From: Candidatus Enterococcus ferrettii
GTDB taxonomy: Bacteria; Bacillota; Bacilli; Lactobacillales; Enterococcaceae
Assembly: GCF_017377655.1 (NCBI RefSeq)
Contig: NZ_JAFREL010000007.1
Coordinates: 186,001 to 250,000, forward strand
Direction: 5' to 3'
DNA length: 64,000 bases
Shown here: piece after piece, positions 32,879 through 41,009 of the stretch
Position numbering within the stretch: the stretch's first letter is position 1
How the letters are laid out: every line of letters begins with the position of its first letter
Translations under genes and position numbers: made by a program
Notes under the pieces: generated by a model
The model's database searches: none
What the model saw: the letters and a program-made list of their open reading frames with translations, nothing else
What the model was told of the DNA's origin: nothing

Positions 32879-34216
32879 ATGACCCAAGAGTATTTAACAG
32901 TTAGTGCTCTAAATAAATATATTAAACGTAAATTTGATGTTGATCCCTATTTAGAGCGGATCTATTTGACAGGAGAAATTTCAAATTTTCGATTAAGACC
33001 TAATAATCATCAATATTTTAGCCTAAAAGATGAACAATCCAAAATAAGTGCAATAATGTTTAAGGGTGCTTTTCAAAAACTAAAATTTGTTCCTAAAGAG
33101 GGCATGAAAGTGCTTGTTGTCGGTAGAGTGGCGCTTTACGAAGCAAGTGGAATGTATCAGATTTATATTGAACATATGGAACCTGACGGCGTAGGTGCAT
33201 TGTATCAAGCATTAGCAGAATTAAAAGAGAAATTAAACAATGAAGGTCTCTTTTCATTGCCAAAAAAAAGGTTACCACGATTTCCAAAACGAATTGCTGT
33301 ACTTACGAGTCCTAGTGGTGCAGTAATCCGCGATATTATTACTACGGTAAAGCGTCGTTACCCTATCGCGCAGTTAGTTCTGTTTCCAACAGTTGTACAA
33401 GGTGACAAGGCTGCTGAAAATATTGTTAAAAATATTAAGCAGGCAGAATCTGGCGAGTTCGACACTATGATTATAGGCCGTGGTGGTGGATCAATCGAGG
33501 ATTTGTGGCCATTTAATGAAGAAGTTGTGGCTAGAGCAATTGCTTCCTCAACAATACCTACTATTTCATCCGTAGGGCATGAGACAGATATAACGATTGC
33601 TGATTTGGTTGCAGACGTACGTGCTGCAACACCTACTGCAGCGGCAGAATTGGCAGTCCCTGTATTAAGCGAAGAACTTTTACGTTTGAAAGAGAAGCAA
33701 GGTCGTTTAGAAAAAGCTTATTTAAATCAATTGGAGCGAAAGAAGGAGCGTTATCAAAGAATTATGCAGTCGTATATTTTTCGTCAGCCGATGCGCTTAT
33801 ATGAAGCTCAGAGTATTCAATTGGATCGCTTAACTCAAAGGCTCCAACAAGAGACGAGATTGTTAGTTAATCAGCGAGAAAAGAAGCTATTACAAGCGAT
33901 TAGTCGTTTTGAAAAGTCAACACCGCTCAATCGAGTCAAAAATACACACCAACAACTTGATTATTTAATTACTCGTTTGAAACAGCAAATGAGCGTTTTT
34001 ATGGAGCAAAAAGAACAGGCAATGGCCCACTCAATCACGTCACTGGATTTGTTAAGTCCGTTAAAGATCATGGGCCGCGGATACACCTATACCACTCAAA
34101 ATGATCAAGTGATTCGTTCGGTAGATGAACTAAATGAAAAGAATTTGACCATCCATTTTGTTGACGGAACTGTCACAACTACAATTGATAAAATTATAAA
34201 AAAAGGAGAAGAATAA
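32879..34216 (+). CDS. xseA: Exodeoxyribonuclease VII large subunit
   Basis: This 445-residue subunit degrades single-stranded DNA together with XseB. An N-terminal OB-fold covers about residues 1-100 ([33 protein letters not shown]). The catalytic domain has [45 protein letters not shown] and [29 protein letters not shown] coiled-coil C-terminal region follows. ATG 32879 is preceded by AGGTGATTG; it lies 2 bases after the folD stop, whose TGA overlaps the leader. The frame also allows a GTG at 32870. Confidence 0.96.
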   Translation: MTQEYLTVSALNKYIKRKFDVDPYLERIYLTGEISNFRLRPNNHQYFSLKDEQSKISAIMFKGAFQKLKFVPKEGMKVLVVGRVALYEASGMYQIYIEHMEPDGVGALYQALAELKEKLNNEGLFSLPKKRLPRFPKRIAVLTSPSGAVIRDIITTVKRRYPIAQLVLFPTVVQGDKAAENIVKNIKQAESGEFDTMIIGRGGGSIEDLWPFNEEVVARAIASSTIPTISSVGHETDITIADLVADVRAATPTAAAELAVPVLSEELLRLKEKQGRLEKAYLNQLERKKERYQRIMQSYIFRQPMRLYEAQSIQLDRLTQRLQQETRLLVNQREKKLLQAISRFEKSTPLNRVKNTHQQLDYLITRLKQQMSVFMEQKEQAMAHSITSLDLLSPLKIMGRGYTYTTQNDQVIRSVDELNEKNLTIHFVDGTVTTTIDKIIKKGEE

Positions 34217-34440
34217 TGGAAAATGCAACATTTGAAGAGTCGTTGACCGAACTAGAAGCTATCGTTGCTCAACTTGAGCAAGGAGATGTTCCGCTAGAGG
34301 AGGCATTAGAAGTATTCCAAAAAGGCATGCTGTTAAGCAAACAATGCCAAGATACTTTGAGTAAAGCTGAGAAAACACTAACTAAAATGATGACAGAAAA
34401 TAACGAAGAGGTGCCATTTACTGATGAGGAGGAAGCTTAA
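34216..34440 (+). CDS. xseB: Exodeoxyribonuclease VII small subunit
   Basis: This 74-residue helical subunit pairs with XseA. The conserved [38 protein letters not shown] region is diagnostic. Its ATG overlaps the last base of the xseA stop codon. It is followed by ispA after 2 bases, so the run is tightly coupled. Confidence 0.96.
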   Translation: MENATFEESLTELEAIVAQLEQGDVPLEEALEVFQKGMLLSKQCQDTLSKAEKTLTKMMTENNEEVPFTDEEEA

Positions 34441-34442
34441 CC

Positions 34443-35321
34443 ATGCTGCAATCTTTCAGAGCAAAAGAGTTGCCAAAAGTGGAAGAAGCTATGTTAACTT
34501 TTATCAAAGAGCATACAAGCAATGAGCAATTAGAGAAAAGTATGACGTATTCTGTAAAAGCAGGTGGGAAAAGAATCCGGCCCTTGATTGTTTTAGCGAC
34601 TACAGTTTCTTTTAAGGGCGAAGTTGACACGGATACCTATCACGTTGCTGCTGCGTTAGAAATGATTCACACTTATTCTTTGATTCATGATGATCTACCA
34701 GCAATGGATGATGATGATTTGCGCAGAGGAAAACCAACTAATCATAAGGTTTTTGGCGAAGCTTTAGCCATTTTGGCTGGAGATGGATTACTAACAGGAG
34801 CGTTTCAATTGTTAAGTGAAACATCTTTAGAACCAACAAAGCAAGTTTTGCTGTTCCAGTTGCTAGCCAAAGCTTCGGGTACAGAAGGTATGGTAGCTGG
34901 ACAAGCTGGAGATATGGCTGCTGAAAAGCAGCAAGTATCCTTGAAAAAATTAATGAGCATCCATCGAGGCAAAACAGGGGCTCTTCTGACTTTTGCTTTT
35001 ATTGCTGGGGGTATATTGGCTAACCAAACTGATTATGTTATTGAACAATTAAGGAAATTGGGTCAGCATATTGGTTTAGCTTTTCAAATAAGAGATGATC
35101 TTTTGGATGTTATTGGAACGACAGAGATGTTGGGTAAAAATGTTGGTCAGGATGAAAAATCTGAAAAGAGCACATACCCTTCTCTTTTAGGTCTAGCAGG
35201 TGCAAAAGAGGCTCTGCAAGCTGAATTGACCCTAGCTAATCAAATAGTTGAAGGGCTGGAAGAAGTTGAGGATTTTGAATCTAGTTTGTTCAATGAACTA
35301 ATTACATTGTTTGAACTATAG
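34443..35321 (+). CDS. ispA: Polyprenyl (farnesyl/geranyl) diphosphate synthase
   Basis: This 292-residue enzyme condenses isopentenyl diphosphate with allylic diphosphates to give the C15 precursor of undecaprenyl phosphate and quinones. First Asp-rich motif: IHDDLPAMDDDDLRRGKP. Second: AFQIRDDLLDVIG. The GGKRIRPLIV segment is the isopentenyl-diphosphate-binding region. Length and position after xseB are as in other Firmicutes, so the farnesyl type is likely. AGGAGGAAG lies upstream of the ATG within the xseB end. Confidence 0.95.
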   Translation: MLQSFRAKELPKVEEAMLTFIKEHTSNEQLEKSMTYSVKAGGKRIRPLIVLATTVSFKGEVDTDTYHVAAALEMIHTYSLIHDDLPAMDDDDLRRGKPTNHKVFGEALAILAGDGLLTGAFQLLSETSLEPTKQVLLFQLLAKASGTEGMVAGQAGDMAAEKQQVSLKKLMSIHRGKTGALLTFAFIAGGILANQTDYVIEQLRKLGQHIGLAFQIRDDLLDVIGTTEMLGKNVGQDEKSEKSTYPSLLGLAGAKEALQAELTLANQIVEGLEEVEDFESSLFNELITLFEL

Positions 35322-35332
35322 AGGAGAGCATC

Positions 35333-36145
35333 ATGAAAAAAGAACGAGTTGATATTTTAGCCTTTAATCAAGGATTATTTGAAACAAGAGAAAAAGCAAA
35401 AAGAGCAATTATGGCGGGACAAGTTTATAATCAGAATAACGAACGTCTTGATAAACCAGGTGAAAAAATTTCAGAGAATACTCAATTGCAAATTAAAGGA
35501 AAAAAATTGGCTTATGTTTCTCGTGGAGGATTAAAATTAGAGAAAGCATTACAAGTATTTGAACTTTCTATTGCTGATAAAACTGTTTTGGATATAGGCG
35601 CTTCAACTGGTGGTTTTACCGACGTAGCTCTACAAAATGGAGCAAAAATGAGCTATGCTTTAGATGTTGGATACAATCAATTAGCTTGGAAAATTCGTCA
35701 GGATGAGCGAGTAGAGGTAATGGAACGTACTAATTTTAGATATTCCAAACCAGACGACTTTGTAAAAGGTCAGCCAGATTTTTCTACCATTGATGTTTCC
35801 TTTATTTCATTAAAACTGATCCTGCCCCCTCTTAAAAATATCTTAGCTCCTGCAGGTGATGTAGTAGCACTTATTAAACCACAATTTGAAGCGGGCAAAT
35901 CATTTGTTGGAAAAAAGGGTATTGTGAAAGAATCTGTTACGCATTTCAATGTTTTAAATGATATAACTAAGTTTGCTTTACAAACAGGTTTTGATGTTGA
36001 GGCAATCACTTATTCCCCCATTACTGGTGGTGAAGGAAATATTGAATTTTTAGCTCACCTTAAATTAGGTGATGTATTAGGCAAGATGAACCCAACAATT
36101 GATTTGAAAGAAATAGTAGCGCAAGCTCACCAACAATTAAGTTAG
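35333..36145 (+). CDS. tlyA: TlyA-family rRNA methyltransferase
   Basis: This 270-residue protein has an N-terminal S4 RNA-binding domain (about residues 5-65: RVDILAFNQGLFETREKAKRAIMAGQVYNQN) and a C-terminal FtsJ-like methyltransferase domain with the SAM loop VLDIGASTGGFTDVALQNGA. TlyA homologues 2'-O-methylate 16S/23S rRNA. The older name hemolysin is not supported by sequence. It lies 11 bases after ispA and 10 before argR. Confidence 0.95.
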   Translation: MKKERVDILAFNQGLFETREKAKRAIMAGQVYNQNNERLDKPGEKISENTQLQIKGKKLAYVSRGGLKLEKALQVFELSIADKTVLDIGASTGGFTDVALQNGAKMSYALDVGYNQLAWKIRQDERVEVMERTNFRYSKPDDFVKGQPDFSTIDVSFISLKLILPPLKNILAPAGDVVALIKPQFEAGKSFVGKKGIVKESVTHFNVLNDITKFALQTGFDVEAITYSPITGGEGNIEFLAHLKLGDVLGKMNPTIDLKEIVAQAHQQLS

Positions 36146-36155
36146 GAGGCTCCCG

Positions 36156-36614
36156 ATGCGAAAACAAGAGCGACACCGTTTGATTACACGATTGTTGAAT
36201 GAACATGATATTAAACGGCAAGAAGATTTTGTAATGGTATTAGCTAAGGAAGATGTTAAGGTTACTCAAGCCACAATTTCTCGTGATATTAAGGAAATGA
36301 AATTAATTAAAGTTCCATCGGCAAATGGTGGTTATCGTTATAGTGTTCCCCATAAAAATGAAGAAAATTTGTCTGAGCGTTTAAATGAGCTTTTGCAGGA
36401 AGCCTTTTTATCCGCGGATCAAATGGAAAAAATGGTAGTGTTAAAGACCTTACCAGGGAATGCATCCGCAGCAGCCAACCTTATTGAGAAATATTTTAAT
36501 AAGAAATTATTCGCTGTTTTAAATGATGATGATAGTGTGTTAATGATTGCTCGTTTAGAAGAAAATGCGAAAGAATTATATCAAGAAATCAGCAGTCGAA
36601 GTCAAAAGGAGTAG
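36156..36614 (+). CDS. argR: Arginine repressor ArgR/AhrC
   Basis: This 152-residue transcription regulator has an N-terminal winged helix (KEDVKVTQATISRDIKEMKLIKVP) and a C-terminal oligomerisation and arginine-binding domain (VLKTLPGNASAAANLIEKYF and LNDDDSVLMIAR). In the tlyA-argR-recN order it is the AhrC-like copy of Firmicutes. In enterococci several ArgR paralogues exist, so its own target set is uncertain. GGAGGC precedes the ATG. Confidence 0.95.
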   Translation: MRKQERHRLITRLLNEHDIKRQEDFVMVLAKEDVKVTQATISRDIKEMKLIKVPSANGGYRYSVPHKNEENLSERLNELLQEAFLSADQMEKMVVLKTLPGNASAAANLIEKYFNKKLFAVLNDDDSVLMIARLEENAKELYQEISSRSQKE

Positions 36615-36625
36615 GAGAATAAATT

Positions 36626-38296
36626 ATGTTGCAAGAATTGACAATCAAAAATTTTGCGATTATTTCTTCTTTGCATCTAACTTTTACTAACGGAATGACA
36701 GCGTTAACCGGTGAAACAGGAGCAGGAAAATCTATTATCATCGACGCAGTCAGCCTGTTAGCAGGTGCACGTTCCTCAACAGAATACATCCGGCAAGGAA
36801 GTGATCACTGCCTATTAGAAGGTATTTTTGATCTTCCAAATCAAGTTGAGTTTGAAGAGTTGGTAGAGGAATTAGGAATTGACACGGAAGAAAATATACT
36901 AATTGTTCAACGAGATATGAACATATCTGGAAAAAATATTTGCCGAATTAATGGAAGAACAGTGACACTGGCAAATTTGAGAAAAATTGGTCAGTATATT
37001 GTGGATATTCAGGGTCAAAATGATCATCAAGAATTAATGAATCCGGATTCTCACTTAAGATTGTTAGATAGTTTTGGCTCAAAAGAATTTCAAAAAAACA
37101 AGCGCACGTATCAAGAAGCGTATAGAAAATATATTGATTTAGTTAAGCGTGTAAATAAATATAAACAAAATGAGCAATCTTTTGCACAACGGATTGATAT
37201 GTTAAAATTCCAACAAGAAGAAATAGGAAATGCTCAATTGGAAAATGGTGAAGAAGAACGTTTAATTGAAGAACGAGACAAATTGATGAACTTCCAAAGA
37301 ATTGTTGATACTCTTTCTTATAGTTATCAAGGGTTATCTGATGACGAGGCAGGAGCGTTGGATACAATTGGATCTGTCAGTCAGGAACTTCAATCTATTG
37401 CTTCGTTGGATGAAGAGTATCAAACGATTTCTGAAAATGTTAGTAGTGCCTACTATTTATTACAAGATGCTGCGAGCGAGATAGGACGTCAGTTAGATGC
37501 TCTAGAAATGGATGAGCAAAGGTTAGAATTGGTGAATGAACGATTAGACCTTATTCATCAGTTGAAGCGAAAATATGGTGATTCTGTTGAAATCATTTTA
37601 GATTACTATCAAACAATCAGTCAAGAATTGCTGGAATCAGACTTTTCAGAAGGAAAATTAGAGCAATTGGAAAATGAACTTTTGGAAAAAGAAGAGAGGC
37701 TTCTTGGAGAAGCTAATGGATTACATGCTGAACGTGGTAAAATAGCCCAGAAACTGGAAAAAGCTATCCAAAAAGAGTTAAAACAGCTATACATGGAAAA
37801 TGCTCGCTTTCAGGTAGTATTCAAAACAACAGGTTTTCAAGAGGAAGGCTTAGATCAGATTGAATTTTACATTACTACTAATCCTGGTGAACCGTTGAAA
37901 CCTCTAGTTAAGGTTGCCTCAGGTGGTGAAATTTCACGAATTATGTTGGCGTTGAAAACAATATTCTCCAAAACTCAAGAGTTAACAAGTATTGTATTTG
38001 ATGAAGTAGATACTGGAGTCAGTGGTAGAGTAGCCCAAGCTATTGCAGATAAAATATATCAAATCGGCGAGAACTCACAAGTACTATGCATTACACACCT
38101 ACCTCAGGTAGCGGCAAAAGCAGATCACCAACTCTATATCAAAAAGGAAATTATTAATGGGCGTACGATAACCAAGGTGGAAGAGTTACCTGAAGACAAA
38201 CGAACAAACGAGATAGCTAGAATGCTAGCGGGTGCTGAAATAACTGATTTAACAGTTCGGCATGCTAAAGAATTGCTAGCAATGGCAAAACAGTAA
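36626..38296 (+). CDS. recN: DNA repair protein RecN
   Basis: This 556-residue SMC-like ATPase acts in double-strand break repair. Walker A (GETGAGKSIIIDAV, about residue 30), a long coiled-coil middle (about 160-370), ABC signature (VASGGEISRIMLALK) and Walker B (SIVFDEVDTGVSGR) are all visible in order. It starts 12 bases after argR with GTAGGAG upstream. A strong terminator ends the long pepQ-to-recN block. Confidence 0.97.
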   Translation: MLQELTIKNFAIISSLHLTFTNGMTALTGETGAGKSIIIDAVSLLAGARSSTEYIRQGSDHCLLEGIFDLPNQVEFEELVEELGIDTEENILIVQRDMNISGKNICRINGRTVTLANLRKIGQYIVDIQGQNDHQELMNPDSHLRLLDSFGSKEFQKNKRTYQEAYRKYIDLVKRVNKYKQNEQSFAQRIDMLKFQQEEIGNAQLENGEEERLIEERDKLMNFQRIVDTLSYSYQGLSDDEAGALDTIGSVSQELQSIASLDEEYQTISENVSSAYYLLQDAASEIGRQLDALEMDEQRLELVNERLDLIHQLKRKYGDSVEIILDYYQTISQELLESDFSEGKLEQLENELLEKEERLLGEANGLHAERGKIAQKLEKAIQKELKQLYMENARFQVVFKTTGFQEEGLDQIEFYITTNPGEPLKPLVKVASGGEISRIMLALKTIFSKTQELTSIVFDEVDTGVSGRVAQAIADKIYQIGENSQVLCITHLPQVAAKADHQLYIKKEIINGRTITKVEELPEDKRTNEIARMLAGAEITDLTVRHAKELLAMAKQ

Positions 38297-38336
38297 AAAA
38301 ACCGCTGTTCCAATTGAAAGGAACAGCGGTTTTTTT
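38295..38336 (+). terminator. Terminator after recN
   Basis: A near-perfect hairpin pairs AAAACCGCTGTTCC with GGAACAGCGGTTTT around a short loop, with a T run of seven. Its right edge overlaps the stop codon of the convergent 41-residue gene, so it probably serves both. Confidence 0.92.
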
Positions 38337-38460
38337 ACATAATACTAATAAGACTACTGATTACAAGCGATCCAACGATTAAAATTAGCATGGCCCAGAT
38401 AACGATTTTTGTGATTTTTGAAAAATTGCTTGTTGCTTTTTTTTCTTTCAATTTTGCCAC
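38335..38460 (-). CDS. Small membrane protein, DUF4044 family
   Basis: This is a 41-residue protein on the minus strand. It begins GTG at 38460 with AAGGACG upstream. The N-terminus is basic (AKLKEKKATSNFSKITK) and is followed by one transmembrane helix (IVIWAMLILIVGSLVISSLIS). The layout and the position between recN and DUF3397/mraZ match the DUF4044 family of lactic acid bacteria. Its function is unknown. The stop overlaps the recN terminator. Confidence 0.78.
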   Translation of the reverse strand: MAKLKEKKATSNFSKITKIVIWAMLILIVGSLVISSLISIM

Positions 38461-38680
38461 CGTCCTTGTACATATTCATAAATATGATACTCTAAAATAG
38501 TAGTCTCTGCAAATATACTATAACCATTATAGAAATTATAAGCAATTCTTGAGAAGTATGAAGAAAGATTGGTCTTTGTTAAGAGTTGATAAATCTACTA
38601 GATTTTAAATAAACTGAAACAAAAATGTAATGATAATGAAGTATAGTGTCGTTAGTAGTTATAAGTAGGAAGGAATGGGT

Positions 38681-39058
38681 GTGTTGGGTTCATTTTCACC
38701 GATTTTATTATTATGGTATGTTTTCCCTGTAATCATACTATTAGGTTCAGATTATATTGTAAATGCATTAAAACTAAAGCAACGTTTTAATATTAAAGTA
38801 CCAGATATATCTGTCCCATTTTTATTTGTAGGAATGCATGAGATTTCGAAGCATATCAGCACGTTTTCTATTTTACCGTATTTTTTACTGACAATTTTAT
38901 TATTAGGGATCGCGGTGGTTTTATTCCAGGCGTATCGTTATCGTGAAATTGTTTATGGACGATTTTTCAAGATGTTTTGGCGAATGACATTTCTATTGTC
39001 TGTAGTAATGTATTTTATCTTGATTATTGCTAGTTTTATTCGCCTGATTTTTAGATAA
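38681..39058 (+). CDS. DUF3397 membrane protein upstream of mraZ
   Basis: This 125-residue protein has about four transmembrane segments (LLLWYVFPVIILLG, DISVPFLFVGMHEI, FLLTILLLGIAVVLF and MTFLLSVVMYFILIIASF). Its place just before mraZ identifies it as the DUF3397 protein typical of Lactobacillales. I take the GTG at 38681, six bases after AGGAAGGA. The in-frame ATG at 38675 would touch that site, and a TTG at 38684 is also possible. No function is known. Confidence 0.8.
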   Translation: MLGSFSPILLLWYVFPVIILLGSDYIVNALKLKQRFNIKVPDISVPFLFVGMHEISKHISTFSILPYFLLTILLLGIAVVLFQAYRYREIVYGRFFKMFWRMTFLLSVVMYFILIIASFIRLIFR

Positions 39059-39155
39059 AAGACTTTAAAAAAACTGTCGAAAACACTGATTATCATTGAT
39101 AATCTAGTATGGTTAGTGAAGGTCAGACAACTCTGTTTATTGTTTCCTGGAAAAT

Positions 39156-39179
39156 GTGGTAGATTGTGGGTGATTGTGG
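39156..39179 (+). promoter_or_regulatory. MraZ operator: three GTGG repeats at 10-base spacing
   Basis: GTGG occurs at 39156, 39166 and 39176, each separated by exactly 10 bases, with TAGATT/TGATT spacers. MraZ proteins bind three or more direct repeats of this type (TGGG-N5 or GTGG-like) with one helical turn spacing in front of their own gene. It lies about 40 bases before mraZ. It should mediate autoregulation of the dcw cluster. Confidence 0.82.
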
Positions 39180-39219
39180 TAGACTAAACTCATGTAGTGG
39201 GGAACAGGGGTGAATCTAG

Positions 39220-39651
39220 ATGTTCATGGGAGAATTTCAGCATAATATTGATGCAAAAGGCCGTTTAATTGTGCCATCGAAATTGCGTGAACAACTAGGT
39301 GAGAAATTTGTAGTCACTCGTGGTATGGACGGTTGTCTATTTGGTTATCCTATGACTCAATGGAATGAGTTAGAAGAAAAATTAAATGAGATGCCATTAT
39401 CAAAAAAAGATGCACGGGCATTTGTTCGTTTTTTTTACTCTGCTGCAACTGAATGCGAAATTGATAAACAAGGACGAATTAACATTCCGGCTACTTTAAG
39501 AGGACATGCCGATTTGGAAAAAGAATGCGTGATTATTGGAGTAGCGAACAGAATTGAGATATGGAACGAAACGCGTTGGCGTGAGTTTACAGTAGAAACA
39601 GAAGCTAGTTTTGATGACATTGCGGAGACAATGGTAGATTTTGGATTTTAG
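39220..39651 (+). CDS. mraZ: Transcriptional regulator MraZ
   Basis: This 143-residue DNA-binding protein of the AbrB/SpoVT-like fold is the conserved first gene of the dcw cluster. Two repeats are visible: [22 protein letters not shown] (about residues 2-23) and [22 protein letters not shown] (about 77-98). It controls its own operon through the repeats just upstream. The ATG at 39220 follows GGGGTG at 39208-39213. Confidence 0.96.
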   Translation: MFMGEFQHNIDAKGRLIVPSKLREQLGEKFVVTRGMDGCLFGYPMTQWNELEEKLNEMPLSKKDARAFVRFFYSAATECEIDKQGRINIPATLRGHADLEKECVIIGVANRIEIWNETRWREFTVETEASFDDIAETMVDFGF

Positions 39652-39666
39652 GGAAGAGGATTTTTG

Positions 39667-40623
39667 ATGACGGAAGACTTTCAACATACAACTGTTTTGC
39701 TACATGAGACAGTGGCTGGGTTAGATATTAAACCTGATGGTATTTATGTTGACTGTACACTTGGCGGAGCTGGACACAGTGAATATTTGCTTCAGCAATT
39801 AAATGGAAATGGTCATCTTTATGCATTTGACCAAGACCAAAAGGCAATTGATAATGCCGAAGTACGCCTGAAAGAGTATATAAAGCGTGGACAAGTTACG
39901 TTTATTAAAGCCAATTTTAGGGAGTTGAAAGATCAACTCGCCCTACTAGATATAACTGCCGTTGATGGCATCCTATATGATTTAGGTGTTTCATCCCCGC
40001 AATTAGATGAAGCCGACCGGGGTTTCAGCTATCATCAAAATGCACCCTTAGACATGCGAATGGATCAGCATGCTTCTTTAAGTGCCTATCATGTCGTAAA
40101 CGATTTTTCCTATCAAGAATTAGTGAAGATTTTTTTCCGTTATGGTGAAGAAAAATTTTCAAAACAAATTGCACGCTTGATTGAGCGTAAGCGAGAAGAG
40201 TCACCTATAGAAACTACTGGTGAACTGGTTGACCTTATTAAAGAAGCGATTCCAGCCCCTGCTAGAAGAAAAGGTGGTCACCCGGCTAAGCGAGTCTTTC
40301 AAGCTATTCGAATTGCAGTTAATGATGAATTGGGTGCAATTGAATCTTCTCTAGAACAGGCAATTCACTTGGTAGTTCCAAAAGGAAGAATTAGTGTAAT
40401 TACTTTTCATTCATTGGAAGATCGTATTGTAAAGACTATATTTAAAGAGTACAGTTCACCAAAAGATGTCCCACCAGGTTTACCCGTTATACCTGAGGAA
40501 TTTCAACCTCTGTTAAAATTAGTTAACAGAAAGCCAATAGGGCCATCATCTAAAGAATTGGAAGAGAATAATCGTGCGAGAAGCGCGAAATTAAGGATCG
40601 CAGAAAAAACAAAGGAAGGATAA
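39667..40623 (+). CDS. rsmH: 16S rRNA (cytosine1402-N4)-methyltransferase
   Basis: This 318-residue SAM-dependent enzyme methylates C1402 of 16S rRNA. N-terminal [13 protein letters not shown] loop [37 protein letters not shown] and the C-terminal [15 protein letters not shown] are diagnostic. ATG 39667 is preceded by GGAAGAGGA. It lies 15 bases after mraZ. Confidence 0.96.
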   Translation: MTEDFQHTTVLLHETVAGLDIKPDGIYVDCTLGGAGHSEYLLQQLNGNGHLYAFDQDQKAIDNAEVRLKEYIKRGQVTFIKANFRELKDQLALLDITAVDGILYDLGVSSPQLDEADRGFSYHQNAPLDMRMDQHASLSAYHVVNDFSYQELVKIFFRYGEEKFSKQIARLIERKREESPIETTGELVDLIKEAIPAPARRKGGHPAKRVFQAIRIAVNDELGAIESSLEQAIHLVVPKGRISVITFHSLEDRIVKTIFKEYSSPKDVPPGLPVIPEEFQPLLKLVNRKPIGPSSKELEENNRARSAKLRIAEKTKEG

Positions 40624-40628
40624 GAATT

Positions 40629-41009
40629 ATGGCTGAACTAAAAAATAATCAACAAACGCAGTTTGATTATTCACAACCTGAACAACCAATCCAAACGCCA
40701 GATTCTTTCGAAGTCTTTGTTTCTCCGGCGGATCGCTTAAAGAAAATCTCTCGCATTGAAAAGATTGTTGCAGTTGGACTATTAGCTATGCTTATTGGCA
40801 TGGCGATTGTTATGGTGAATACAAGGAATGATATTAGCAAGACACAAAATGATATAACAAACACACAAACTGAAATTGATAAAAAAGAAAAAACAGCGAC
40901 ACAACTGCAACAAGAGAAGAACGAACTATCTCGTTCTGATCGGTTGAAAGAAATCGCTGAGAAAGATGGACTTTCAATTAACGATGAGAATTTAAGGAAA
41001 GTGAAGTAA
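40629..41009 (+). CDS. ftsL: Cell division protein FtsL
   Basis: This 126-residue bitopic protein stabilises the division complex with DivIB and DivIC. It has a cytoplasmic N-terminus of about 50 residues, one transmembrane helix (IVAVGLLAMLIGMAIVMVN, about 54-73) and an extracellular coiled coil. It lies between rsmH and the class B PBP, both very close (the pbp ATG follows directly after its stop). Confidence 0.92.
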   Translation: MAELKNNQQTQFDYSQPEQPIQTPDSFEVFVSPADRLKKISRIEKIVAVGLLAMLIGMAIVMVNTRNDISKTQNDITNTQTEIDKKEKTATQLQQEKNELSRSDRLKEIAEKDGLSINDENLRKVK

